Assembly (NCBI GenBank): GCA_963693315.1
Contig: OY856187.1
Span: forward strand, 115,336,437-115,400,436
Reading direction: 5' to 3'
Length of the DNA stretch: 64,000 nt
Source: Diogma glabrata
Lineage: Eukaryota; Arthropoda; Insecta; Diptera; Cylindrotomidae
Position 1 is the stretch's first letter. Each line of letters begins with the position of its first letter. Shown piece after piece: positions 25,061 to 37,080 of the stretch. The notes under the pieces were generated by a model. It worked only from the letters and a program-made list of their open reading frames with translations, was not told where the DNA came from and did no database searches. Both the position numbers and the translations under genes were made by a program.

Positions 25061-25214
25061 TATTTATTATAAGCAAGCTCACTAATTTCTTCACGTAGAC
25101 TAATTAATATCTAGAACATCGAATTCAAAAGCATGTAATCTACTTTTTAATTCAGTGTGAGCAATTTTTAAATGTGTACATAAATTATTTCTAGTAGCAT
25201 ATAGATAAATAATT

Positions 25215-25317
25215 TGATAATGGTGTGACAACCGAAATTAATTGGGCAAAAATATAAATAAACATATATATAATGTTTAAATAAAAATAAAAATAAAATA
25301 ATATTTATAATTTGTAT
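25215..25317 (-). repeat. Penelope-like element inverted repeat, right
   Basis: Inverted counterpart of 22675-22777. The shared core is ggtgtgacaaccgaaattaa, and similarity continues through the A/T-rich outer part to ttgtat at 25312-25317. Confidence 0.85.
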
Positions 25318-26193
25318 TTATTGCGAAACTTAAAACAAGTAAAATTAAAAAATTTAAAATAATAATAGTATTTAGAATTATAGTTATATATGTATATCAA
25401 AATGTGAACCTGAAATGATAAAAAATATCATTAAAAGAAATATTTTATAGAAATATAGATGCATTTATCAAATCAATAAATGCTGCAACTTCATATTATA
25501 GGTTATGTTATATGATGAAAATAAAATTGAAATAATTACAGACAGAATACATATTTTCTTATATATACATAATATTAAAAATGTACTTACTGTTGAAATA
25601 TATTATATTATATTCACAATATTTTAACTTTATATTTGTTTAATTTATCAACAAATACGTGTTACGCGCGACTATGTCTATGAAAGATATATGTACAATT
25701 TTAAATGTCAAAACGCCATATATTTTAATTAGAGTGAGATGACAATATACATTAGGTATGCCTCTTTTTCTCCAATTCGAAACTATCGATTACAAAACGA
25801 TTTCAATTACAGTTTCTTGCCTCGGCACATTAAAAATTCATATTCTATTTTATCATGGCTGCGTTGTTTAAAAAACTTTGTAAAATTATATGAGAAACCA
25901 TAGCAACTACAATTTGTTATTCTTTTTACATTGCAGTGGAAAAAGAACCCATTTTCACAGAGCAATAAGGGCGATGAAAATAAACTTTGCATATGCTATC
26001 ATAGAAAAAATAAATTAACAGTGCATGCACATTGAAATTATTTTCACTTATGAGAATTGAGAAACTTTTTATTATTATTTTTTAACATGTAGCTAGGTTC
26101 ATTGTCTATTAATCATGAGTAAAAGGATAAGAAATCTTTAACTTTTTCATTAAGAAAATTGTACGACTTTTTTTAATTTAAATCTATTATATT
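25318..26193. other. AT-rich spacer
   Basis: Nothing supported here. Confidence 0.6.
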
Positions 26194-27945
26194 ACTTCGG
26201 TCTGAAAGACTTAAGTATTACATTCATGAGCTAAAAGTGAAACTCTTATGCCCACTTTTTTGGCATTTCTCGTTTTAGGACCTACTGATTCTAAAAAAGC
26301 AAAAAAAAAAGTATGTCTGTCTGCCGGCCGTCACAACCTACGAAATCTAGAAAACCGCTGGACGGATTTTTTTTTCGGACGGATTTCTTTTTCTAAAAAT
26401 AGGTTTACTCAATAGGGTGAGACGAAAGGACGATGTGTTTGATAAGAAATCTTGATGGTCTGGATTGGTATGTGAGACCAAAAACTATTGGTATGTGAGA
26501 CCAAAAAAATGTTGTCAAGTGTGTCAAAAGAAAGATTTTTATTTATTATTTTACCCAATTTTTTGGAAAATAATACAATTAATTATTTGTATGACATGAA
26601 ATTTTATTATTATTATAGAGAATTATGGCATTATAAGTTTGTCAAAAAAATTAAAAATATTGTCAAAAAAATTTAGCGAATGTATGACGTATATGTGACA
26701 TGGAAATTTTTGAATTTGTTATAGTTTTTGAAATGTTTTGGAATTTTGAAAAAAGTTTGTATTTTTGATTTTATAAAAATTAATTTGATTTTATAATAAT
26801 TATAATTTTATAATAATATTTTGATTTTATAATAATAATTTGTATTTTTGATTTTATAATAATTTTTATAATAATTTTGATTTTATAATAATAATTTTTT
26901 TAATAATTGATTTAATAATAATAATTGATTTTATAATAAATACATTAATATTATAATAATTGCAATATTTTTTCAATAATTGCAATTTTTTAATTTTGGA
27001 ATAAGTTTTAGTTTTTGATTTTGTAAGAATTTTTGGAATATTTTTAGAATTTTATAATAATTTTTGGAATTTTGAAAAAAGTTTCAATTTTTGATACTGT
27101 TATAATTTTTGTTTATATTTTAATTATAATTTTTGGAATTTTGAAAAAAGTTTCAATTTTTGATACTGTTATAATTTTTGCAACATTTTTAGAATTATGG
27201 AAAAAGTTTGAATTTTTGAATTTTTAAGAGTTTTTGGAATATTATTAGGACTTAGAAAAAGTTTAAATATTGATTTTATTATAGTTTTTTGAATATTTTT
27301 GGAATTTTGAAAAAAATTTCAATTTTTGATTTTGTTATAATTTTTGCAATATTTTCAGAATTTTTGAAAAAGGTTTAATCTTTGATTTTGTAATAATTTT
27401 TGGAATATTTTTAGAATTTTGAAAGAAGTTTGATTTTATTTTATTTTTACAATATTTTTGGAATTTTGAAAGGAATATGAATTTGTGAGTTTGAAATATT
27501 TTCTCGAAACGCTAAATAAAGAGGCTTTTAAGTACAACCCGACCCTAGGAAAATAGAAACAATAATCAATTCTTTCCAGTGCCTAAAATGTGTAAGGATA
27601 TTAAATAATTTGTTGGTCTTACAGGCTATTATAGGCGATTTATACCAAATTTTTCCGCAATGCTGATTGTATCATCTTTTCACTAAATTATGTTAATTTA
27701 TGATCTGTTATAATTTTCCGGCAACGTATTGATATTTCGTATTAGTTTTGTAATAAATTTCTAAACAGAGATAAAGAAGTATATGAACATGTACTTTAAC
27801 AAAGACTTACGTTTGATACACATCGCTCAAAACTAAAAACAATGTCCTCATAAAAGTTTCATGCCGAAAACTATATCAAAATCCTTAACCAAAACCGAAG
27901 TCTTATTATCTCAGAGATTGAGATTTCAGCCCCTCCATATTTTAT
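26194..27945. repeat. Dispersed ACTTCGGTCTG repeat family, copy 3, with captured insert
   Basis: Begins acttcggtctgaaagac (26194) and ends with aaaaccgaagtctta (27891-27905) plus tttcagcccctccatatttt. The middle shows local expansion of ttgattttataataa (26765-26960). It is interrupted at 27533-27661 by a fragment of gypsy pol. Outside the insert the copy aligns with copy 2. Confidence 0.85.
27533..27661 (+). mobile_element. Captured 130-bp gypsy pol fragment
   Basis: Nearly identical to 29204-29332 in the decayed gypsy RT. Shared stretches include gtgtaaggatattaaataat and ttacaggctattataggcga, with only a few differences. In translation it covers the RT connection motif around GYYRRFIPNFS. 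It replaces about seven bases of the host repeat between gaggcttttaag and gctgattgtatc. Confidence 0.9.
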
Positions 27946-28769
27946 ATTTGAAACTTCACTATATCTTTCGTTAAAAAATTATCAAGCTTACTGTTTCAAA
28001 TTTTTCAACACCAAGGTGTTGATGGACGCAAATCTTTCTTTTTTGATTTTTTTTTTGTAATTTTATTATTTTAACTTAAACTTTTTAACTCTTTTTAATA
28101 TAATTCAAAAATTATGCTCTGCAAAATTCTAAAACAAATTTCTATTTCTTAAATTTGGTGCTCTTTCATATACCTTATTTGGGTCAAAAAAAGCTTTTTT
28201 TCTTCCATCCCCTAAAAACACAGAAATACAATTACTTGAGACTTCGCTATATTTTTCGTTAAAAATTTATTAAAACTTCCTATCTCTGTGATTTCTTTCA
28301 AATTTTTTGGTCAATCTACATCGTTAATATTCCTGAACGATCTGAAAAAATTATTGCCCTGCACGATCTGAATAACTTATCGATTTTTCTTTTAAAAATA
28401 AAACTGATGGTGAGTATCTATTTCCGTCAGATGGAATTGCCGTCTTTTTTGCCTTATAATTTTCAGCTTAGGATATTGAAAAAATGATAAAAATGATTAT
28501 GCAGAAGATGCCTATATTCTGGCTGAAATTCAGTTATTTATAAAAAAAATTTCCCAAAACTAATTTTTGAACTGTTTCAATTTATTTGAATTGGCTTTGT
28601 AAGAGTTAGTTAACAAAAGAAACTTAAATATATTAACCCTACACAGCTGCACCCCCACCATAACTTAACTTTTCTAGATATATTTTATTTCTTTTTCAAA
28701 TACCCAGGTACTCGGGTAACCCGGGTATTTCGAAAATTAATACTCGACTACCCGGGTACTTGCAAAGTC
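27946..28769. other. Spacer
   Basis: No gene recognised. A short direct/inverted patch of acccgggta-type motifs lies at 28704-28762. Confidence 0.5.
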
Positions 28770-29410
28770 GAGTAATTTGGATACGCTAATTGAGGATATA
28801 CTTGATAAATTGAGACATTCAACTTACTTTACGACTCTTGATATGATAAATGGATCGATTGAATGGATCGGATGGATTGGTATGACCATCAGCTGCCACT
28901 TAATGCTGACGATACAGAAAAGGCAGGGCACTATCAGTTTTTTAGAACGACTTAAGGGCTAAGAGACGCTCCAGCTACATTCTAACCTCTTGCGAATAAA
29001 GTTTTCTCAGACCTTATTGGACTAATTTGTCTAGTATATCTTGATGATATAATTGTGTTTTGAAAAAATCTTGATGAGCATAACAGCAAATTCACAAACA
29101 TTTTTGAAAGTTTGCGTATAAATAATTTAAAATTAATCCCAAATAAGTTCCATTTTCTTGGCAAGAAGTAGCTTTTTGGATCATATTGTTTCGAATGATG
29201 GTATACAACCCGACCCTAGAAAAATTGAAACAATAATTCATTCTTTCCACTACCTAAAATGTGTAAGGATATTAAATAATGTGTTGGTCTTACAGGCTAT
29301 TATAGGCGATTTATACCAAATTTTTCCGCATTTCTAGTTCCTTCTGCAAGTTGTTAAAAAAGACGCCTCATTACAATGGGATGCTTTTGCGATGTAGCCT
29401 TTCCAAAACT
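28770..29410 (+). pseudogene. Decayed Ty3/gypsy reverse transcriptase fragment
   Basis: Plus-strand relic of the RT. LIEDILDKLRHSTYFTTLDM (28777 on) is motif A, with the catalytic D. VYLDDIIVF near 29035 is motif C (YLDD), followed by DEHN. NLKLIPNKFHFL near 29130 and GYYRRFIPNFS near 29300 are later motifs. It has several frameshifts and stops and lacks integrase, protease and LTRs. It resembles the 17.6/297-type pol of insects and is unlike the pol at 45-48 kb in detail, so it comes from a different gypsy lineage. It is the apparent donor or sister of the piece at 27533-27661. Confidence 0.85.
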
Positions 29411-30711
29411 ACGTTTATACGCAATTTACTAGTTTTATACGCATCTCCAATTTCAGGTCCATAGCATTTATGGTTTTCGAGGTAATAAACATAATAAGCA
29501 AAACACTTTCTATTATTAAAAATAGGGACAACTCTAGTGAAATGGAATATTAACTTAAATGGTATTACATTTCATGTGTCCGTCTTTTTCAAACGATGAT
29601 AATACGGTTGGCATTTTATAAACAGCAAAAAATTTAGTACACTAAATTTCAGGTCAGTATAATCAAACTCTATTATTTTTGGTATATATAAACTTTATTT
29701 TAGTATTCTTTCTAATTTGCTGTGTATACAACTACAACTTACATTTTTCATAAAAAATGTGACTGTGAGTAATTTTCTTATTGTTATTACTATAAGTTTC
29801 AAAACCACTTAAGTATCAACCAATTTATCAAAAAATTTTCACTTAACCACAAATTGGAAACTTTTTTATGATTACAGTCACAAAAGCTTTAAGAGTTTGA
29901 TAATCATCCAAACTAGACAATACTGAGAACTTTACTTTTCCAAGAACAAAAAAAAAACAACAAAAGGGTGTCTTCCATTTATGAGTATAGCAAACAGTAT
30001 ATATACAAAACAAATTGGTTTGGCTTGTTTCTACGATTTATTGTAATTTTGTGTGCGTGTTAAACGCGAAGCAATTTTCACATTTGTTTCATAAAAAAGG
30101 ACTACAGAAACTGAATATTATTTTATTGATTATTTGTTTAGTTTAAATTTTTATTAGTTTTAATTTTTCTATAAATATTTATTTTGTTCAACCATTTTTA
30201 GAATCTTAACGAAACATTGGTTTTGTAATTGTTTTGAAAAAAATTTAAGGTTAATAAATAAACAGATTGGACGACAAGGCGTTTGTTTATGCGTTTGGTT
30301 TCTTATTCGATTTCGATGAACATTTAAATTTTAAATCGTCTACGTAACGGGTTTTATAAATTACTAGCTGAACAAATTTAAACTGTTGCAAAGAGTAAGT
30401 TTTCAGATCATTGGATTGCTTTTACAAACTAATTTCTGAGGGTAAGGTGTGCAATGCCTACAACCAGAGCTTATATATTGAAGAGCTGCTTGTATTTATT
30501 TACCACTACACAGTCCATTTACTTGATCAAATATAAACCAATTCATTCTTGCAATCTCCGTGAATTATGCCACACTTATTCGTTCAATACATACATTTGT
30601 CTTCTACACATACATTATTTATCCGTAAATCGTACAAATGGAATGATTTGCTCGAATCAATAATCTCAAAAATCCAATAATCTCGAATCAATAATCTCAA
30701 AGGCTTAAAAA
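29411..30711. other. AT-rich spacer
   Basis: No supported gene. Short open frames lack domains. Confidence 0.6.
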
Positions 30712-30790
30712 AAGCATACATCAACATCTTAGACCGCATGTTGTTGTGGGACCAAGATCTATCTCTATGTGTTATTGTGACACATACTGT
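30712..30790 (+). mobile_element. 3'-end fragment of the Jockey-like element
   Basis: The reverse complement matches the 3' region of the element at 18120-19390 (gtgtcacaataacacata, ggtcccacaacaacatgc). It is the third copy of this end in the window and the only one in plus orientation. Confidence 0.65.
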
Positions 30791-32356
30791 ATAATTCCTT
30801 ATGTGACCTTTTATTGAAAAGTAGAAGCAAATAAATCTTAACATGATAACATTGGTTGTATTTTTGTCTATTCTCAAAGTCAAATCAGACGCCTTCATGT
30901 TGTTTTACACTTGACCAAATTACAATCATTTTTTAAGAACCCCACTCTGAGTGCTCTATAAATAACAACATATTAGCTTCATCTTCTACTGTATTATTTG
31001 GTCCTTTAGTCGTTTAATATTTATTTATATTATTCGCCATTATTGTGAATTTCTTCAGAATTTTTCTGAATGATATTATTAATATTCAAATCATCTAAAT
31101 ATTCTTTCGATCGAATTGAACAAAATTTAAGTATTTCCACAGTTACTTGAGTTTAATCCCTCACAAAAATTGTTATTGACCTTGCATTTCACAGTGTTCG
31201 ACTTTATATTTAGACTAGAAGTTAGTTACAAAACGGTGATATAGGACTGTCAATGATGATCAAAAGTAGTCAACAGATCTAGAATTTTCGCCATTGAGGC
31301 GTCTTGTTTCTACTTTAGTTCAGACATAATTTGTTAACATCCACTTCTACTTCACACTAAAAGTGATGGAAAAAGCTTTCCTAAAATGAATTTATGCTAT
31401 TTTATTTTTGGTTGGTTTGGCATGATGTTACTTATAAGTTACTTTTAAGCATATGAAAATGAATGTTGACGGATTCAATTCATTTCAAACTATAATAATT
31501 CGACTTGTCACATTTTTTCTAGCTTTCTTCCCAAATCAAATTACATAAACTTTACAGACAAAACTCATGTTAATATCTGTTGTTATTTTAATAAAAAGAC
31601 ATATACATATTTCCACTTTCAAATTAATGTAGACATTGTAAAAACACACACACAACGGCACATTTAAAAGATATAAATATTTCCATGTCTTACACAATAA
31701 TTTTTTTTTGTTATCAATTTTCCGCCTTACTTTTGTTTCCATCTTAAAATTAATATCATATGTACATATGCAAAACATAATATATTATTACTTTTTGATC
31801 TGGTGTGTATTTGGAATATTTCTTATTCTTTTGAGATTTTAACAAAAGACATTCATTTCAAAAATACAACAAAAAGATATCATTTTGTACTCATCGCGAT
31901 GAATTGAATTTTTGTTCAAAGCTTTTGTGGTATGAAGTTCTAACGGGAAAGTGTTTTTTCGTTCCAGTTGAGTTATAAAATTCAGAAACAAATTGAGGTT
32001 CTTTCAAGAAAGTATACTAGTTCTTTATTTAAAATTTGTTTTTTAAGGTAACGAGTTGCTGATAACAAAATTTTCTTTGGCAAACATTAAATCGAGTGGA
32101 TCACCATAACGTAAATATTTAATGTAAACATAATTATTTTAGCGTGTAACAAACGTCAATTGATAAATTTGATTTCAAATATTAAATGGAAAACTGAAGT
32201 GAAAAATCTGTGTTATAAAATAAACGTTTAGGCTAAACTGAAGAAGTAAAACGAGAATCAATAGATTGTGAACTGAATGTTCAATAATGAAAGTTTAATT
32301 AATCTTTAACAAAATTTCTGGAAGGATTTTACTACTGATAATCAAACCATACCAAA
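30791..32356. other. AT-rich spacer
   Basis: No gene, RNA or repeat relationship could be supported. Confidence 0.6.
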
Positions 32357-32383
32357 GGGGCTGTACCTAAATTACGTAACGCA
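32357..32383 (+). repeat. TIR, left, of the 3.4-kb DNA transposon
   Basis: 27 bp beginning ggggctgtacctaaatt; the inverted partner lies at 35767-35793. A decayed related end is at 63311. Confidence 0.9.
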
Positions 32384-33043
32384 TTATGGGGGGGGGGGGG
32401 AGGGGGTCTTAATTTTGTGACACTTTGTTACGAGGGGGAGGGGGGGAGTCAAAACATGTCATGTCACGTCACTATATGTATAGTTTGATTTAAATTATCA
32501 ATCAATAGACATCTGCCAACCATTATTAAGTGAAAGTAAGTATTCGGAATTATTTATCGTTTTACACCTATTTTACTTATATTTTTCATTATTGTGTATG
32601 TTGGTTTTTAAACAATTGTACATATAATACAACGATAGAAACGCGGTATAAACCAACACTTTAAAATGAGGTGAATTTCTAATGAACTATTGTGTAAACG
32701 AAGTCATTTACAACCTGTCAAATATATCTCAAATCAGCAAATCAGCAAAATAAAAACGTATTAGCAGCAAGAAAAAATTACGAGTTTAATATTGGTTACA
32801 TGATATTAATAAGTTTTGTGTTTAAAATCAGGGTATTTATACTTTTGTTTGATTTAATTTAAATTATGTTAATATTTTTAACATTTCTATTGCATTTTAG
32901 GAAAAAATACACTTCAAACTGCTGTGGTCTAATATACCCCAAACTATTTTCAGTCTGAAATTCTGGTCATTAAAAGTAATATAATTTTTAAAAACTGTAT
33001 ACATAATTTGACCGTTTTATTTATGCCATTATTTATTCGCAGA

Positions 33044-35434
33044 ATGGATAAGAATTTATTGTATCAGGAACTGTTTAATTCTTTTGTAAAAGCCAACAGT
33101 TCAAAGAGTAAAAAAGTGTTACAAGCTGAAGCGACAAAAATTTGGAACGATAACAGAAATCGGACAAATTTTATAAAACAAATACAAACTGTTATTCAAC
33201 AAAATAAAGAGATTGCAAAAAAGAAAAATCAAAATCTGCTCAGCTTTTGGCATCATTTAAAAAAACCGGAAAATGATGTTTTACATAATCCAAATATTAA
33301 TACAAATGTTCACCTGCAACCAACCATTGTTTCGGAAGATGTTTTACCAACAAAAGATGTCATTAAACAAAGTAATATGTCAAATAACGAAGAAAATGTT
33401 CTTAATAAAAGCAAAGTGCAAAAAGAACTAAAAAATCAAATTGATTGTGTTAACTGTGACCTTGTTGGGTTGTACAAAAGACGTGAATGTGGGCAGCTCA
33501 CTACCAATCAAGAGAAAGAAATAAAAATTAAAGAGAGAAATAAGTTGCACCTCGAAAAAAAATTGAAAACTAAAATTTTGGATCAAAGCCGGCAAAGAAA
33601 ATGGAGGTCAGAACATAAAAAAAAAATCGAATTAGTCTTGAAAGAAAATCCATCCTTGGCGAATACTATGAAATTTCGGGAAAAGGTAGGTCGACCAAGA
33701 ATTGAAACGGATCAACCTCTTTTACTTCAAGCTATAATTAATATTGCGATTCATGGTTCGGCTTCTCATGATCGTAGGCAGGCTGACATTTACAGAAGTG
33801 TAAAAACATTAGACGAGCTCAGCGACGAATTAAGTAAATCTGGTTTTACACTTAGTAGAACCTCTTTATACCGTCGTCTACTTCCAAAAAGAAGTGCTTC
33901 TATTGAAGGTAAAACTCATGTGAAAACTGTTCCAATGAAATTATTGAAAGCACAAAATGATTTACACTTGCAACATTCGGATGGAGAGTTCTGCAAAGCT
34001 ACAATAAACCGATTGGAAGAACTAGCATCAATGCTTGGACCGAAAGAAGTATGCTTTTTAAGCCAAGATGATAAGGCAAGAGTGCCCATCGGTTTAACTG
34101 CAGCCCACGCACAAGCACCAATGATGATGCATGTAGAGTATAGAATAAGTTTACCTGATCATGATTGGGTTGTAGCATCGAAGCATAAACTTATACCATC
34201 TGTTTATGCAGGAATCCAAATTAAAGAGAATGGTAATGGAAATCCAAAGGCTGTGGGATACTCTGGTCCAACATATATAGCAATACGGTCAGGAAAACAT
34301 TCATCCTCTACAGCGTATTCCCATGCTTTAGATATAGAGAAATTAGTTGATATACCAGAATTTGCAACTATCACAAAATTCCGAAACGATATTAAGCCGA
34401 TATTCATAATAATCGTCGATGGTGGTCCCGATGAAAATCCTCGATACCAGAAGGTTGTTAAAGTTGGAATAAGCCACTTTCTAAAATATAATTTAGATGC
34501 CTTTTATATAGCAACTAATGCTCCAGGCAGAAGTGCTTTTAACAGGGTAGAACGCCGAATGGCTCCTTTGAGTAGAGAATTATCTGGCTTAATTTTACCA
34601 CATGAGTTCTATGGCAAACATTTAGATTCTCAAGGTAGGACAATTAATGAAGAAATTGAGAAGCAGAATTTTGAATTTTGTGGTAAAACTTTGGCAGAAA
34701 TATGGCAACAATTAATTTTAGATGGATTTCCTACATTTGCTGAGTACATTAAACCTGAAAATTCTGAAATTGATCCCAATAATTTACTGTCTAAAGATAT
34801 TTCATGGGAAGCAGAGCATGTTAGAACAAGTCAATATTTCACCCAAATAGTAAAATGTAAAAATACCAATTGTTGTTTAGCTCCGCGTAGCTCACTTTTT
34901 AATATTATGCCTGAACGTTTTTTACCGCCACCAATTCCACTATACCAGTCAGATGAAGGATTAAAGATTCCAGGCACACCAACAAATATAGAAATGGGTA
35001 AATATCCTTCATTATTTCTTTCTAATTCAATTAGCCTTGAAAATATATTATCACGGTATATCAACATGTACAAAATCATTCCATATGATTTATACTGTCC
35101 GTCGATTCAAACAGACATCAAAAATAGAATATGCAAAACTTGTCATGTCTATTTTTCATCCCACATTATGTTGAAGAATCATTCTAAAGCTCACCAAAAT
35201 ATGCCAAATTTTTTAAATATAAATAAGAAAGTACGATCTATACGAATTGCAGCTAGAAGACAACGTGAAATGATGGCTATTTTAGTAAACCAGCAAGCAG
35301 AAGAATACGTTGAATGGATAGATGACGAGCTGCTTGATTTAAACGATATTGATATACGTTTTCCACCCTCAGAACAGGCCATGCCAGTATATTCAACCGA
35401 GGAGCACCTAAATGTACCCTGGGAAGTTGAATAA
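33044..35434 (+). CDS. DDE-type transposase, 796 aa, Zator-like candidate
   Basis: One open frame with no internal stop. I chose the ATG at 33044 (MDKNLLYQ), which follows tattcgcag, a possible leader-intron acceptor; an in-frame ATG at 33023 is the alternative. A basic, Lys-rich region spans ~1-200. A winged-helix-like segment (LSRTSLYRRLLPKR) is near 270-285. Candidate catalytic acids are D342 (SQDDKARVPIG), D459 (IIVDGGPDENP) and E503 (NRVERRMAPLSREL), spaced 117 and 44 residues. A C2H2 zinc finger C-x2-C-x12-H-x3-H (CKTCHVYF...) is near residue 695. The pattern DGG...PGxSxxNxxExR recalls ISAzo13/Zator transposases, which fits a 3-bp target duplication; this is inference. Cut-and-paste activity in the nucleus would be expected. 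It looks recent and possibly functional. Confidence 0.85.
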   Translation: MDKNLLYQELFNSFVKANSSKSKKVLQAEATKIWNDNRNRTNFIKQIQTVIQQNKEIAKKKNQNLLSFWHHLKKPENDVLHNPNINTNVHLQPTIVSEDVLPTKDVIKQSNMSNNEENVLNKSKVQKELKNQIDCVNCDLVGLYKRRECGQLTTNQEKEIKIKERNKLHLEKKLKTKILDQSRQRKWRSEHKKKIELVLKENPSLANTMKFREKVGRPRIETDQPLLLQAIINIAIHGSASHDRRQADIYRSVKTLDELSDELSKSGFTLSRTSLYRRLLPKRSASIEGKTHVKTVPMKLLKAQNDLHLQHSDGEFCKATINRLEELASMLGPKEVCFLSQDDKARVPIGLTAAHAQAPMMMHVEYRISLPDHDWVVASKHKLIPSVYAGIQIKENGNGNPKAVGYSGPTYIAIRSGKHSSSTAYSHALDIEKLVDIPEFATITKFRNDIKPIFIIIVDGGPDENPRYQKVVKVGISHFLKYNLDAFYIATNAPGRSAFNRVERRMAPLSRELSGLILPHEFYGKHLDSQGRTINEEIEKQNFEFCGKTLAEIWQQLILDGFPTFAEYIKPENSEIDPNNLLSKDISWEAEHVRTSQYFTQIVKCKNTNCCLAPRSSLFNIMPERFLPPPIPLYQSDEGLKIPGTPTNIEMGKYPSLFLSNSISLENILSRYINMYKIIPYDLYCPSIQTDIKNRICKTCHVYFSSHIMLKNHSKAHQNMPNFLNINKKVRSIRIAARRQREMMAILVNQQAEEYVEWIDDELLDLNDIDIRFPPSEQAMPVYSTEEHLNVPWEVE

Positions 35435-35766
35435 AACCAGGAAGATAAATAAAACAGCTACAACTAATCCTAATTGGGTTAAAAAAAGTTATCTAGTTAT
35501 ATTTTAGATTTTCTTGTTTATTTTTGGGATCTACAGAATTCTGAAATTTCTGTAAATACAATATATTGTGATGAATTAATTTATTTTTATTTTATTAATG
35601 TATTTAATAAAAAAAGTTGTGAAAATTTTTTTATTTTAAACGAACGTTATTACATTTGGAAATCTACATAAAATTTTATGACGTGACATATACGGGGGGG
35701 TGGGGGTTTAAAAATTGTGACAATTTGTGACATAGGAGGGGGTGGGGGTCCAAAAACATCAAATTT

Positions 35767-35793
35767 TGCGTTACGTAATTTAGGTATAGTCCC
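35767..35793 (-). repeat. TIR, right, of the 3.4-kb DNA transposon
   Basis: Inverted partner of 32357-32383, ending ggtatagtccc. Confidence 0.9.
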
Positions 35794-37080
35794 AAACAAC
35801 AGCTTTTTAAGAGTAATTAGGTTTGGGGTTAAGGAGAACAGGTTTCGCATACAAATCAATGAGTCTATTAACCATAATGTTAGTATGTAAAACTTCACGA
35901 GCTAGATTTAAAAAAAAAACAATAATGTACCTATTTACTCTTATCAAGTTTTTTTTATCTTTCCTTCACTTTATACATTTAATTCGCCACTAAATTTCAA
36001 AGTGATTCTTAAATTAAATTCTTATCCTTATAAAAAGCATGCTCGAAAAAAATAGTTCGTAAGAAATAGCAAAAGAAAAGTAATAAAGGAAATTGATCAA
36101 GATAAAGGTAAAGTAAAAATTTAGAAAAATTGTAATCAAATTTACTTATTTTTCTATTTTATTTTCTCTGCTAGAGATTATTTGATTTTGAAGATGAATA
36201 GAGTGAATTTGATCAATAAAATTCAATAAAATTAAATAAAGAAATTTATTTCAATTTTTTGCAACAATTTCAAATAGAAAATGTTGGTGGTGTATGTTTA
36301 AGCTTATAAACATGTTTATTATATAAAGCTTAAAAGGCATAATGGCGTAGATATGGATCATGTATTGATATTTTATTATTCATACAATTAATGATAAGAG
36401 TTTTCGACTGAAAAGGTTAAAATGTATTGAAGCACCCGAAGAAAATAAAATGAAAGGATACTTGTGAACCATTGTAGTATGCTACTAAAACCCCTTCTAA
36501 ATAAAACTCTCGTTAAGAAGACGACTCGAGGCTTGAAATTAAGCTTGCAAAAATTGATTAATTATTTTATATATTTTATTTCATGGTTATTGGTTTGTCT
36601 CGATATCTATATGTTCTAGTTCCACTTATTGTTGAAGGAATGGGGTATGTTCTAATGATATGAATATACTTATGGTACGAATTTTGTTCTAATTCCACCT
36701 TTCAAATGGCTTAATTCCACGACTACTAGATTTCAATTAACCTTATCAAATGTGTTCATACAAATAATATCATTGAAGCTGAAGTGTTAATCCGCTCATA
36801 GCTTTCGCTTGACGATAAGCAGTTATGTAAATAAGAGGAAAGACCTAATGGAATCCAAAATAATATACTGTTTTTCTATTAATTATAAAATAACAATTTT
36901 GTTATTATTATTATTAAACACTCAAAAAAATAAAAGTCACTTACAAAATTTTTATATATACACACAAAAATTCATATTTTATCTAATTTAACAAAAAATC
37001 AATTTAAACATTATATTTATAGACTAAAGTTTTAAATAAGAGCTAAAATATAGCTAAACTGCATTTTAGACTTGAAATAT
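35794..37080. other. AT-rich spacer
   Basis: No supported gene or repeat relationship. Confidence 0.6.

Larger units (their letters stand above)
22675..25317 (-). mobile_element. Penelope-like element with inverted flanking repeats
   Basis: A 2.64-kb unit bounded by 103-bp inverted repeats (22675-22777 and 25215-25317) that encodes, on the minus strand, an RT followed by a GIY-YIG endonuclease. That combination defines Penelope-like elements. It starts right at the poly(A) run of the preceding Jockey-like element, suggesting insertion there or a shared A-rich boundary. Confidence 0.85.
32357..35793 (+). mobile_element. DNA transposon with 27-bp TIRs, apparently intact
   Basis: Terminal inverted repeats at 32357-32383 and 35767-35793 share ctaaattacgtaacgca and differ at two positions. 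AAA flanks both sides, so the target duplication may be 3 bp (ambiguous in A-rich DNA). Just inside each TIR is a G-rich block on the same strand (32388-32447 and 35694-35749), so G-rich direct repeats are nested in inverted ones. One uninterrupted transposase ORF fills the centre. Confidence 0.9.

Noticed and set aside
28005..28040. Another 3'-end fragment of the Jockey-like element
   Set aside because: Only ~25 bp resemble the end (ccaaggtgttgatggacgc); too short to separate from chance.
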